A DNA stretch of 22,414 nucleotides. Source: a virus. The stretch lies in IMG/VR virus record IMGVR_UViG_3300028277_000535, positions 1 to 22,414 of that record; one strand, 5' to 3'. The position numbers were made by a program, and so were the translations under genes. Of this stretch, positions 5,901 through 13,655 are shown piece after piece. The notes beneath the pieces were generated by a model. That model saw only the letters and a program-made list of their open reading frames with translations, did no database searches and was not told the DNA's origin. Each line of letters opens with the position of its first letter. Position 1 is the stretch's first letter.

Positions 5901-8578
5901 TAAATTGTCCAGAAGAAATCGGGGTTTTGGGCTCCTGGAGTCATTCTGTTATAATACTTTAAAATACCTTCTGCCAATTCATTCTGATTTCCGGAGGGTT
6001 GTGCTTTACCTATAAATAAAGCTTCTGAAAAGACGCCTCCGAGGGTGTTTACGGTAGTGGTGCCAGTGGTAGATTTACCAAAAACACTCCAATAATTACT
6101 ACCTGCTCTTGGTTGGGTTATTGGGGAGGGCTCATATTGAGTCTGTCCAAACGCAGTGCCTCCTGGATTTGAAAAATTCCTGAAATTCCACCGTGTTGGG
6201 GTAGATGGAGCATTATATCTAACTCCTGTAATAATAAAAGCCGGCATAGGAATGTGCTTGGGGCCGGTTTCTTGATAAGTTGGTGATGGAGAGAAATCAA
6301 CTTGTGGTGGTGAAACAGCAGCCCAAGGTGGTTTGGAATAATACATTTTCCCTTGTGTAGGTTGAGAAAAATTATCCCTCACTGCAATATCCCAATCACT
6401 TCCAGGCTGACAGCTCCACAAACGGCCGTAGTTATTCGATTGACGAGCCGTATAGGCCCATGTCATTATAGTAGTAAATGAACTTGGACCAAAAAACCCA
6501 TAAGTACCAGTATGATATGGATTCGTGGGTTGTTTTGAAAAAACAAAACCTTTTGAACCAGGCATATTGATGCCTTTCATGGGATTTGTATTCCTGGAAA
6601 CGGGACTTCCACCTCCATCGGCATATTCTGCACTGTGCACTGCATACGATCCAGGTTGGACTATTGCATCTATATCTCCACGAGAGGTTAAATCATAAAT
6701 AGTATTAGAAGGACTTGGAAAACTTGAAGGATGACTCACATCCCAATGCCCATATATATCTAATTCACTACCAAATGATGGTGGAATAGGCCAATTTGAT
6801 GGACCATTATGAACGTGTAATCTATTCATAAAGTAATTCGGGTTGGGAGTATCCATTGGTTTCATTTCATAAATATCCCAATGTGATCTCTTACCCACTA
6901 CTTCTCTCATACTCACAACTACTGATGATACCATTTCACCATAAAGTACATCGGTTACTTTCATATCAGGTCTTTTGGGTGTAATACACTGCATACCAGG
7001 CATCAATTGCATGGCTTCCTGATGTTTAATTTCCATTGTTAAATCTGGTCTATATGAAGCCCAACCGAAAAATTTCTCTTTTGGTGCTCTTACTTTCATT
7101 CCTTCACGAGATGCTGCATATATAACTTTAAGTGGTTTTTCAAATAAAAATTCTGCTGTCCAAATATGTCCACCTGTATTAAAAGTAATCTCAACAACTC
7201 TACTTGGCATTTTTTCATCTTCAACTTTACCCATTACACCGGCTACAATTTTTTGTTCTTCATCACTCCAACTCATAGCTACCTGGCCGACCTTTGGTGA
7301 AAAAATCAAATCATCCAATCCTGAAATATTGTTACTTGATTGTGCTTTTACAAAAAATCCATTAACACTCATAACATTTTCTGTAGTTCGAATCATTTTT
7401 CCTTTAACAACACCTTTTACAAATTCAATTTGTTTAATTTCAAATTCTTCCATATTATCACGAAGAATTTTATCACCAACTTCCAAAAACCTTACAGGAA
7501 TATATTGAGAAAGGTGGCCTGCTTTTACAACATTAGTAGAATATGTGAATTTATATTCGTTGTTTATTAAAACATAATTTTTATTGATGTAAGAATCGAA
7601 TTCATCTATTTTAGTTATTTTACCACCTAATTTTAGATTATCTCTCCGTTCTAACAAATATGAATGTTTTTTAGAACCATCTGCTAATTCTACTTCATCT
7701 TTAAGCATACAGTTTGTAGGATCAATTTTATAAAATAACTTTTCATCACCCTTATCTTCGTGTTCCCAATACTTACAATATAAGTTGGGTGTTAAATCAT
7801 AAAATTGTTTTTTAAATATTATTCCATAGGATTTTACTTCTGTCTTTAATCCTGTATCTATATCTATACCGGCATCAATGAAATCTTCACAATAATCAAA
7901 ATCTTTTAAATGTGTAATAAAAGCTTTTTTAGTTTTAAATTTACGAATCTCAACACCTTGCTTTCTATCAACATTACTTTTCTTAAAAACATACCATTTA
8001 TTTTTTTCGAAACCATCGTTATTTTCAATAGTCTGATATTCTGGAGTCGGATAAACATTTAAATGTTGAATTAATTTTTTAGTTTTTAATTTATTCTCCG
8101 CAATTCGATCTATTTCACATTCTCTATTCCAACCCACTCTTAATATGAAATCTTCTTGACTATTATACTCAAACCCATCCCAAATATCATCTTGGTTAGA
8201 ACTATAATGTATATCAAATTTAATGTCTTTTTTACTTAATTCTTTACTTAATTTATCACGAAACGGATGTGAAGGAGTAATTGACTTCCATTTAGATTCA
8301 CATAAAAGAACAAGAGTTTTGTACTTCCAATGAGAACATAAATTTACAAGTGCACCAAAATCAAACCATTCAATCAAATCTTCATCTAATGCTGTATTTG
8401 TATTAATTTCTGTTACGTAACCAACATAATCTTTTGGTAATAAATCAACTGTATATAATACTGCTTCATTTTTCTTCAAACCTCTAACTTCATTGGCAAA
8501 GTAATTACCTAAAGCATTGGCACTCGAACCCAACATCATTTTATAGCTTAACTTATCAAATAAATTTGTATTTTCCAT
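5900..8578 (-). CDS. ATP-grasp-like / double Hint (intein-like) / LamG-like fusion protein
   Basis: An 892-aa multidomain protein. Residues 1-285 share an ATP-grasp-like pattern with two other proteins here: TEINTN at 56-61, FILRVGW at 144-150, WYVFKK at 195-200 followed by a QGVEI loop, and YCEDFI at 229-234. A Hint region runs from Cys290 (CMLKDEVELADGS) to His590-Asn591 (LHVHN). It contains an internal domain boundary near 410-417, where VNGFFVKA replaces a VHN end and NISGLDDLIFSP restarts the pattern, so it is probably two tandem Hint modules. Residues 592-892 resemble a LamG/concanavalin-like jellyroll: HPSSFPSPSNTIYDLTS at 616-632 and a final FSEALFIGKAQ strand. The residue after Asn591 is Gly, so C-terminal cleavage is likelier than splicing. 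The ribosome site is GGAG, 11 nt before ATG. Confidence 0.75.
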   Translation of the reverse strand: MENTNLFDKLSYKMMLGSSANALGNYFANEVRGLKKNEAVLYTVDLLPKDYVGYVTEINTNTALDEDLIEWFDFGALVNLCSHWKYKTLVLLCESKWKSITPSHPFRDKLSKELSKKDIKFDIHYSSNQDDIWDGFEYNSQEDFILRVGWNRECEIDRIAENKLKTKKLIQHLNVYPTPEYQTIENNDGFEKNKWYVFKKSNVDRKQGVEIRKFKTKKAFITHLKDFDYCEDFIDAGIDIDTGLKTEVKSYGIIFKKQFYDLTPNLYCKYWEHEDKGDEKLFYKIDPTNCMLKDEVELADGSKKHSYLLERRDNLKLGGKITKIDEFDSYINKNYVLINNEYKFTYSTNVVKAGHLSQYIPVRFLEVGDKILRDNMEEFEIKQIEFVKGVVKGKMIRTTENVMSVNGFFVKAQSSNNISGLDDLIFSPKVGQVAMSWSDEEQKIVAGVMGKVEDEKMPSRVVEITFNTGGHIWTAEFLFEKPLKVIYAASREGMKVRAPKEKFFGWASYRPDLTMEIKHQEAMQLMPGMQCITPKRPDMKVTDVLYGEMVSSVVVSMREVVGKRSHWDIYEMKPMDTPNPNYFMNRLHVHNGPSNWPIPPSFGSELDIYGHWDVSHPSSFPSPSNTIYDLTSRGDIDAIVQPGSYAVHSAEYADGGGSPVSRNTNPMKGINMPGSKGFVFSKQPTNPYHTGTYGFFGPSSFTTIMTWAYTARQSNNYGRLWSCQPGSDWDIAVRDNFSQPTQGKMYYSKPPWAAVSPPQVDFSPSPTYQETGPKHIPMPAFIITGVRYNAPSTPTRWNFRNFSNPGGTAFGQTQYEPSPITQPRAGSNYWSVFGKSTTGTTTVNTLGGVFSEALFIGKAQPSGNQNELAEGILKYYNRMTPGAQNPDFFWTI

Positions 8579-8584
8579 ATCTAT
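8565..8584. repeat. 20-nt direct repeat, copy 1 (covers the start codon of the 892-aa gene)
   Basis: The 20-base sequence TTTGTATTTTCCATATCTAT occurs here and again exactly at 8621-8640. On the minus strand it encodes the start of the 892-aa protein (the ATG at 8578 and residues Met-Glu-Asn-Thr). The two copies are 56 bases apart and flank the short intergenic region. Confidence 0.9.
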
Positions 8585-8620
8585 TTTATCTCCATATCCG
8601 AATTACTGTACAACAATAAC

Positions 8621-8640
8621 TTTGTATTTTCCATATCTAT
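8621..8640. repeat. 20-nt direct repeat, copy 2 (upstream decoy start)
   Basis: Second exact copy of the 8565-8584 repeat. On the minus strand it opens a 17-codon reading frame beginning at 8634 (MENTKLLLYSNSDMEIK, then TAG) that mimics the first residues of the 892-aa protein and stops just before its real ATG. It may be a leader peptide or the remains of a small duplication. No other gene occupies 8579-8657. Confidence 0.85.
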
Positions 8641-8657
8641 AAATAGGTTATTTATTA

Positions 8658-9275
8658 TTATTTGTATGGTTTTCCGTGTAACCACAATACAACAGAATTT
8701 CGAATTCCCTTTGTAACAGGTTCTACACTATGCATCATAAAAGATGGAAAAAATATTATTGTACCGGCCTTTAATTTAGGTGTATCTTTATCTGGTCCAG
8801 GTTGTCCCTGGAAAACCAATTCTCCACCTTCATAACCATCATTAACAAGTAATACTCCTGAGATTTTTCTATATGACATAGGTCCATCACCACCAACATC
8901 CATATGAGAGTCATATTTACCTTTTACTTTACCATCATAGGTAAGATATATTGCTGGCTCAAACATACCTGTCATTTCAAAATTCCAATTAAAATTAAAA
9001 TTTGCTTGCATACATAAAGATTCAAATTTAGAATATAACCATGCAAAATCTTCTATTTGTGGTATAGCTCTTTGTTTGGCAATTCTTTCAGAATATTCGT
9101 CTGATGAGCCAAACATACTATCTCCGTGTGTTAACGCTTCTTCTTCGGGGAAAGTTTCTACTTGTTTTCTTAATCTTCTCAACTCTACATCCCCAAATGC
9201 TCCTTCAAAAATACAAGGTGCATACATTGGAACTGGTATCGATTTTATAGTTTGTAAATGTAAATTAGTATTCAT
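8658..9275 (-). CDS. 2OG-Fe(II) oxygenase, PKHD-type hydroxylase-like
   Basis: A 205-aa dioxygenase of the PKHD/prolyl-4-hydroxylase superfamily. The iron ligands are His124 and Asp126 (YDSHMDVGG) and His182 (FMMHSVEPV). Arg192 (GIRNSVVLWLHG) sits where the 2-oxoglutarate carboxylate is bound. GGELVFQG (150-157) and AGTIIFFPSF (170-179) are typical strands. Such enzymes are common in aquatic T4-like phages, usually with unknown substrates. The ATG at 9275 has a strong AAGGAGT ribosome site. It precedes the 892-aa Hint/LamG gene, so that protein or its glycan could be the target; this is inference. Confidence 0.85.
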   Translation of the reverse strand: MNTNLHLQTIKSIPVPMYAPCIFEGAFGDVELRRLRKQVETFPEEEALTHGDSMFGSSDEYSERIAKQRAIPQIEDFAWLYSKFESLCMQANFNFNWNFEMTGMFEPAIYLTYDGKVKGKYDSHMDVGGDGPMSYRKISGVLLVNDGYEGGELVFQGQPGPDKDTPKLKAGTIIFFPSFMMHSVEPVTKGIRNSVVLWLHGKPYK

Positions 9276-9291
9276 TTTTGTTACTCCTTAA

Positions 9292-9789
9292 TTAATTTTT
9301 AAACTTTGATACTTCAACTGTCGGCTTATTTTTCCCAGTATCAATTTTTTTCATTTTTTTACTTTTTTTAAAACTTATTTTTAATTTAATCGTTTTTAAC
9401 TCTTGAGTTCCATCATAAAAAATATCAACATTGTTCGGATATATTATAACCGAATCATGTACGACATCACCATTCATAACAATTTGACTATTTGAAAGAT
9501 CCGAAAACTCTGTTTCATAATTAAAAGCAATATTACCATCAGACCCACCCTTGATTAGAGACATTTGACAATTACTATCTTCTTCACCAACTCTATAATA
9601 AATATATTGATGTGCATGTTCACTAAAATACTGAGTTAAATGTTCTTCTAATAACTCTTCAAAATCTATTTCATCTTCTTTGGACCTTTCATCCGTCATT
9701 ATTAAATCTATAAAAAGCCCATTATTGCCAGAAAAATACACTACTGGTCCTAAATCCGTAATATATTGAAACATTATTGAATTATTCAT
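9292..9789 (-). CDS. Hypothetical protein with acidic middle and basic tail
   Basis: A 165-aa protein I do not recognise. The first 30 residues form hydrophobic strands (FQYITDLGPVVYFSG). Residues 32-52 are strongly acidic (EDEIDFEELLEEH), the middle is a mix of polar strands, and the last 30 residues are basic (ISFKKSKKMKKIDTGKN). It has no signal peptide or transmembrane helix. The ATG at 9789 carries a strong AAGGAGAAG ribosome site within a leader nearly identical to that of the beta-barrel gene at 12457, so the two may be expressed alike. It could be a small structural or nucleic-acid-binding protein. No function can be assigned. Confidence 0.55.
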   Translation of the reverse strand: MNNSIMFQYITDLGPVVYFSGNNGLFIDLIMTDERSKEDEIDFEELLEEHLTQYFSEHAHQYIYYRVGEEDSNCQMSLIKGGSDGNIAFNYETEFSDLSNSQIVMNGDVVHDSVIIYPNNVDIFYDGTQELKTIKLKISFKKSKKMKKIDTGKNKPTVEVSKFKN

Positions 9790-9940
9790 TATAACTTCTC
9801 CTTATATATATATCATGTAATATTATATTTTCTACATCACTACACAAAACTATAACTCTCATTTTTTCTTTAGAATCTACGTCTTTGTAATATTTTTCCC
9901 AATCACTCTTCTTCATAAATTCTTCAAATAAAGTTTTCAT
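9782..9940 (-). CDS. Small ORF, 52 aa, unknown function
   Basis: A 52-codon frame fills what would otherwise be the 134-base gap 9790-9923. It starts at the ATG at 9940, five bases after a good AAAGGAA ribosome site, and begins MKTLFEEFMKKSDWEKYYKD. It ends at the TAA at 9782-9784. The protein is highly charged, with a probable N-terminal amphipathic helix, then a short hydrophobic strand (RVIVLCSD) and a basic end (IYIRRSYNE). It overlaps the lipoate-ligase-like gene by 17 nt and the next gene by 8 nt, the tight spacing typical of this window. I see no family match. The ribosome site and packing make it a probable real gene. Confidence 0.55.
   Translation of the reverse strand: MKTLFEEFMKKSDWEKYYKDVDSKEKMRVIVLCSDVENIILHDIYIRRSYNE
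9787..9816 (-). promoter_or_regulatory. Duplicated translation leader, copy 1
   Basis: The 30 bases upstream of and including the ATG at 9789 match the leader of the gene at 12457. From the ATG backwards, 19 bases are identical (CATTATAACTTCTCCTTAT on the plus strand), followed by the same alternating AT run ending TATCAT. It includes the ribosome site AAGGAGAAG. An AT-alternating block next to a strong ribosome site may also be a promoter, but I cannot show that. Confidence 0.5.
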
Positions 9941-10712
9941 TATTTCCTTTTAACAACCATTCTCCATCTTCTAATCTTTTCTTTCCTCTACTAATAAGTA
10001 GTTGCATTTCTCCGTCAGATAGATTATTTTTTTCTAATGTTCCACCGAGTTTCTTCATCAAAATCTTCAAAAATTCATCATTAAATTTTATCGGATCAAT
10101 AGTTGAATCAACTTCCCACAAACCACCAACCACATCACTAACATTTCCGCTATCAGATTCAAATGATGGTGTTTTAAGTACATTATTAATATCCAATTCT
10201 TTAACTTTAGTTGCTAATTTAGAATCAAACTGATAAGTTATACTTCCAACAGTTACATGACAATCATTTATAACCTCATAACTACAACCGAAGAATTTTT
10301 TTTGTTTATTCCCTATTTTAAAAAATATATCATTACGACCATTCCAAAAAGTTTCAATTCCAAATTTAAAACAACATTCTCGTACCGCTTGTAAGAATAA
10401 TGGTTTTACATCACGAGAAAAATATAAAATAAAATTAAAACAATTAGGACCTTCTATCCAATATGCCAATTTATCATCATCTATGTTATCTGGATCTTCG
10501 TAAACTCTTACTATCGGATATTCTATTTCTCCATTAAAAAATGATGAAATATCTAATTTGCTATTTCCAAAAAAAGCTACAATATGTTTTTTTGATGAAA
10601 ATTTTATAACTATAGGACAATTTATATCAATTAAATTTCCATACTCCCAAACTGAACTATATATGTCGGGAGTAAGACTTCCTAAATTTAAATATTTAAT
10701 CTCATTGGTCAT
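9924..10712 (-). CDS. Lipoate-protein ligase A-like (BPL/LplA fold) protein
   Basis: A 262-aa protein whose middle resembles lipoate-protein ligase A. The parallels are a RVYEDPDN segment at 69-76 where LplA has its RRxxGG loop, then NFILYFSRDV strands and NGRNDIFF at 124-131. These are followed by KQKKFFGCSYE at 136-146 (the catalytic-type lysine in KxxG) and a TVGSITYQFD strand at 154-163, with DSKLATKVKE as the following helix. The RRxxGG loop and the HGT-like motif are altered, so it is a divergent or inactive relative, and other ligases of the fold are possible. The C-terminal 75 residues contain a basic helix ending in GEWLLKGN. It overlaps the EamA exporter gene by 11 nt. Why a phage would carry it is unknown. 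Confidence 0.5.
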   Translation of the reverse strand: MTNEIKYLNLGSLTPDIYSSVWEYGNLIDINCPIVIKFSSKKHIVAFFGNSKLDISSFFNGEIEYPIVRVYEDPDNIDDDKLAYWIEGPNCFNFILYFSRDVKPLFLQAVRECCFKFGIETFWNGRNDIFFKIGNKQKKFFGCSYEVINDCHVTVGSITYQFDSKLATKVKELDINNVLKTPSFESDSGNVSDVVGGLWEVDSTIDPIKFNDEFLKILMKKLGGTLEKNNLSDGEMQLLISRGKKRLEDGEWLLKGNNENFI

Positions 10713-11613
10713 ACGCGGTCTGTTTTTCTTTATAAATCAAGAAGATACCGCCTGAAAGTAATCCCAAACCTAATAGTTGATATACTGATGGTGCCGTGTC
10801 TAAAAAGAAATAGGCGATTATTACTGCAAAGAATGAACCAAAACAAAGTTCACCAACTCCTGCGTTACTGGCTCCAATGTATTTAATTGCTGTCCAATAA
10901 CATAAGTATGCAATATAACTGGCCACTATAGCAATATAGAGAATTGCCAATAGATTATGAGTGGTTAGTTGTGAAATTGTAGTTGCTGGTGATTGTAATA
11001 ATGAAGTATAAACAAACACTTGTAGAAAATCGTAGAACACGATAGTAAGTGGTTTATATTTCTTCATTATAGATTGTCCTACTAACAAATATCCAACCCA
11101 TGCTGCAACTGCCACTACACATAACAATACACCAGATGTAGTCAATGCTTCAGTTGAAAATGTGGGCAGAAATTCAATTGCAAACAATGAACCAACCGTA
11201 CCCAACCCTACTGCTATTTTTCTCTTAGTACTGAACTTCTCTCCGTATAAATACACCGCGACGAGTGCCAATACAAATGGATAAAAGTAAAAAATACCAT
11301 AGATGACTGGAATATTAGGATCCAGATATTCCCAACCGAACCAATATGTAATCAAATGGACGGCAAGAAATGCACCATTGGTCAAAAATCGTTTTATATC
11401 TTGTTTTTCCACAAGAAACAGATTTTCACCAGTTCTATATTTTTGAAATAAGATGGTTACACCAAACAAAATAGTTGCTATCAAGAACCTTGTAGATAAC
11501 AAAGTAACTGGACCGGCACCTTCTGCAAAGATATAACTACCTGTAACTTCAAGACTTGACCATGCAAGAATTGAACCGAATAATATCATTATTCCTTTTG
11601 TAAAATTATTCAT
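10702..11613 (-). CDS. EamA/DMT-family transporter
   Basis: A 303-aa integral membrane protein with about ten hydrophobic helices, the standard size for drug/metabolite transporters. Two EamA repeats are visible: one from about residue 5 to 140 (GIMILFGSILAWSSLEVTGS at the start, YPFVLALVAVYLYGEKFS before the first repeat ends), and a second from about 155 to 295 (LLCVVAVAAWVGYLLVGQSI to LLGLGLLSGGIFLIYK). Family members export amino acids, nucleobases or sugars across the inner membrane. Its base composition is slightly less AT-rich than neighbouring hypotheticals, hinting at acquisition from a host. It overlaps the beta-barrel gene by 8 nt and the lipoate-ligase-like gene by 11 nt, so the three are likely co-translated. 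Confidence 0.85.
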   Translation of the reverse strand: MNNFTKGIMILFGSILAWSSLEVTGSYIFAEGAGPVTLLSTRFLIATILFGVTILFQKYRTGENLFLVEKQDIKRFLTNGAFLAVHLITYWFGWEYLDPNIPVIYGIFYFYPFVLALVAVYLYGEKFSTKRKIAVGLGTVGSLFAIEFLPTFSTEALTTSGVLLCVVAVAAWVGYLLVGQSIMKKYKPLTIVFYDFLQVFVYTSLLQSPATTISQLTTHNLLAILYIAIVASYIAYLCYWTAIKYIGASNAGVGELCFGSFFAVIIAYFFLDTAPSVYQLLGLGLLSGGIFLIYKEKQTAYDQ

Positions 11614-12457
11614 TTTTACTATCCCCTAACTTTAAAATACCGAGGTCGGCATTTATTTTAAATAACAAATCACCTTCATTACCAAACTCTACAGATAAGA
11701 AACTACCAGGATAATCTCCATCAAAAGTCCACATAACCCCATAAAGTGGTTTTGCTTCTTTATCAGGAAAACTCTCATATCCAGCGAGTAGATTGAACCC
11801 ATAAAGTCCAGGTTTAATGACTGCTCGGGCGAAATAATACTCATCACTCAAACTATACTCGGCGATATATTCTATCTTATCATTTAATCCACTAACATCA
11901 ATGGATTGTCTTTCTTGATTATCAACTGAAAGTGCTACGAATTGATTTGCTATTTCATATGATACACGAGCGGAAGCGTAATCACTCCATCTATTGTTTA
12001 GATTATCACCGAAATAAGTTTCAAGATAACCTTTTTCACCAAGTGCACCATATACACTAACACCTCGACCAAGAACTAATTCACCGACATCCCAACTGGT
12101 CTGATAAGTAAACATATCTCTACGAGTTAAATCGAGATAAGGTAAATTAGAACCAAACGGAACTAATTGTTGTCCAAATCCAATATTGAACTTACCACCA
12201 TTGGCGACACTATATGGTTTATAAAAGAGTTCTTCAATATAGATTTTCTCATCGTTCCAAGTGGGTCCCCAAAAAAAGGTTGCAAACCATTTTGAGTCAT
12301 CACTTTTTACATAAGAAAATAATATTGGTTTACTCCAAGAAACCGTATCTCCAACTTCGGCATATCCAATAACCGAATTTTTGACTGTGATTGATGATTG
12401 GGCTGATAACATTGAAACCATTCCAAGTATCATCAATAACCTTACTATTTTATGCAT
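11606..12457 (-). CDS. Outer-membrane beta-barrel (porin-like) protein with signal peptide
   Basis: A 283-aa protein that begins with a clear signal peptide: basic MHKIVR, hydrophobic LLMILGMVSML, and a likely cut after Ala19 in MLSA|QSS. The rest alternates polar and hydrophobic residues in strands of 8-12 with aromatic girdles, for example WFATFFWGPTW, FNIGFGQQLVPFG and VSVYGALGEKGYLETYFGD. These resemble phosphate-selective or other outer-membrane porins of Gram-negative bacteria, where a GFGQQxxPFG-like turn is common. About 10-14 strands seem possible. The C-terminus (LGILKLGDSKNE) lacks the usual terminal aromatic of barrel proteins, perhaps because the frame now overlaps the exporter gene. 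A secreted porin-like protein is rare on a phage genome. The specific substrate is unknown. Confidence 0.65.
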   Translation of the reverse strand: MHKIVRLLMILGMVSMLSAQSSITVKNSVIGYAEVGDTVSWSKPILFSYVKSDDSKWFATFFWGPTWNDEKIYIEELFYKPYSVANGGKFNIGFGQQLVPFGSNLPYLDLTRRDMFTYQTSWDVGELVLGRGVSVYGALGEKGYLETYFGDNLNNRWSDYASARVSYEIANQFVALSVDNQERQSIDVSGLNDKIEYIAEYSLSDEYYFARAVIKPGLYGFNLLAGYESFPDKEAKPLYGVMWTFDGDYPGSFLSVEFGNEGDLLFKINADLGILKLGDSKNE

Positions 12458-12490
12458 TATAACTTCTCCTTATTATTATATATATATCAT
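12455..12490 (-). promoter_or_regulatory. Duplicated translation leader, copy 2
   Basis: The leader of the beta-barrel gene. It repeats the 9787-9816 element: identical for 19 bases from the start codon, then a 6-base insertion (TATTAT), then the same alternating AT run and TATCAT. The ribosome site AAGGAGAAG is optimally spaced. It also covers the last codons of the upstream glutaredoxin-sulfotransferase gene. Confidence 0.5.
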
Positions 12491-13635
12491 ATTTCATATC
12501 CAAATTCCAACATTTCTTTGTGAAACTTTTTTTCAATTCTCTTTCGTTGTTTTTTAGTGAGAATGTCTTTCCAATTTTGGTGTTTAAAATATTTTTTACT
12601 CATTGGATAACTGGCCTCTTTATTCATTTTTGCCATCTTACTAAATGATGTACTTTCAATACACTTTTTAATTTTATCTTCATCATATGTACCACATCCC
12701 ACATCATCAGTTAAAAATTTAATAATTTTAGAAAAATATTTAAAACTATCTTGTAATAAATCTTCATATCTAACAACTATTCCAGGATAACCATCCTTTT
12801 CTCCTTGTTCTTTCCAAGACATATAATTTTTATACCAATTTAATCTAAATTCTGGAAAATCATCTTCCTCGGTTATATTCATACCATCAGTTGCTATATG
12901 GTCTATAGCATTATCAATACTAACTTCCATATATCTAGCATAAGAAATAACCACATCTCTTGGATCCCTAATTATATTAATATAACCAGCAGTTTTTGCA
13001 GCATCTATAAATAAATTACCATTAAGAGTGCCATTCTTATTATGAGTTGCAATAAACTCAAAATTTAAATCAGGATCACCATGAGTCCACTCCATTTGTT
13101 GTTGGGCTCGTTGCCAATATTCTACAATTCTTTCTTTTTTTTCAGCAATCTTTGATCTATATTTTCCAAAAAAAAGTCCAGTCAAAAAATGTGGCATTTT
13201 TTGTAATAACTCATAGGAAAACTCTCCACCTTCTGTAAAATAATAAGCTCCTAAAAAACTTCTCGTCCAGTCAGTCCCACTTCGAGGATGAGTTGCAATC
13301 CATAGAATTTTATTATTATTTATCAGTTTTTTTTTTAAATCGGGCTTGATATCGACTACTGTTTCTTGTTTCCACAATCCATGTTTTTTCAATGATTCAA
13401 TAATTAAAAATGAATTTTTATTATCAAATCCAATAAAAAAATCATCTCCTATTTCTACTATTGGAACTGCAAATGAATGAGTTTTTTTAAATATCCTCCG
13501 TCTTTCTTCTCTATTCGTAACCACATCAATTTCTTCGTATTCCAAAGATTGATTAGAAAATAATTGTTTAGCCATGTTGCAGGCTGGACAATTTTTTATT
13601 TTTGATGATGTAAATAACTTTATTTTTGTAACCAT
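12487..13635 (-). CDS. Glutaredoxin-sulfotransferase fusion protein
   Basis: A 382-aa two-domain protein. Residues 1-87 form a glutaredoxin-like domain with a CPAC active site (Cys16, Cys19) and the cis-proline loop in FAVPIVEIGD (55-64). Residues 108-382 form a canonical PAPS-dependent sulfotransferase. ATHPRSGTDWTRSFL (114-128) is the phosphosulfate loop, and IIRDPRDVVISYARY (221-235) is the 3'-phosphate motif. VVRYEDLL (287-294) follows, and the C-terminal FKHQNWKDILTKKQRKRIEK is the expected conserved end. All key residues look intact. The fusion could give redox gating, or use reductant released with sulfonate metabolism; both are speculation. The ATG at 13635 has an AAGGAAA ribosome site 20 bases after the Hint gene, suggesting co-expression with it. 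Confidence 0.85.
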   Translation of the reverse strand: MVTKIKLFTSSKIKNCPACNMAKQLFSNQSLEYEEIDVVTNREERRRIFKKTHSFAVPIVEIGDDFFIGFDNKNSFLIIESLKKHGLWKQETVVDIKPDLKKKLINNNKILWIATHPRSGTDWTRSFLGAYYFTEGGEFSYELLQKMPHFLTGLFFGKYRSKIAEKKERIVEYWQRAQQQMEWTHGDPDLNFEFIATHNKNGTLNGNLFIDAAKTAGYINIIRDPRDVVISYARYMEVSIDNAIDHIATDGMNITEEDDFPEFRLNWYKNYMSWKEQGEKDGYPGIVVRYEDLLQDSFKYFSKIIKFLTDDVGCGTYDEDKIKKCIESTSFSKMAKMNKEASYPMSKKYFKHQNWKDILTKKQRKRIEKKFHKEMLEFGYEI

Positions 13636-13655
13636 TTTTTTCCTTATAAATTAAT

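Noticed and set aside
6118-6300. 60-aa minus-strand frame inside the LamG-like region
   Set aside because: Proline- and leucine-rich out-of-frame translation of the 892-aa gene; no independent start signal.
8638-8645. TATAAATA, identical to the T4 late-promoter core, on the plus strand
   Set aside because: It would transcribe against all genes, and in such AT-rich DNA the octamer arises by chance; other copies on the minus strand lie inside coding regions.
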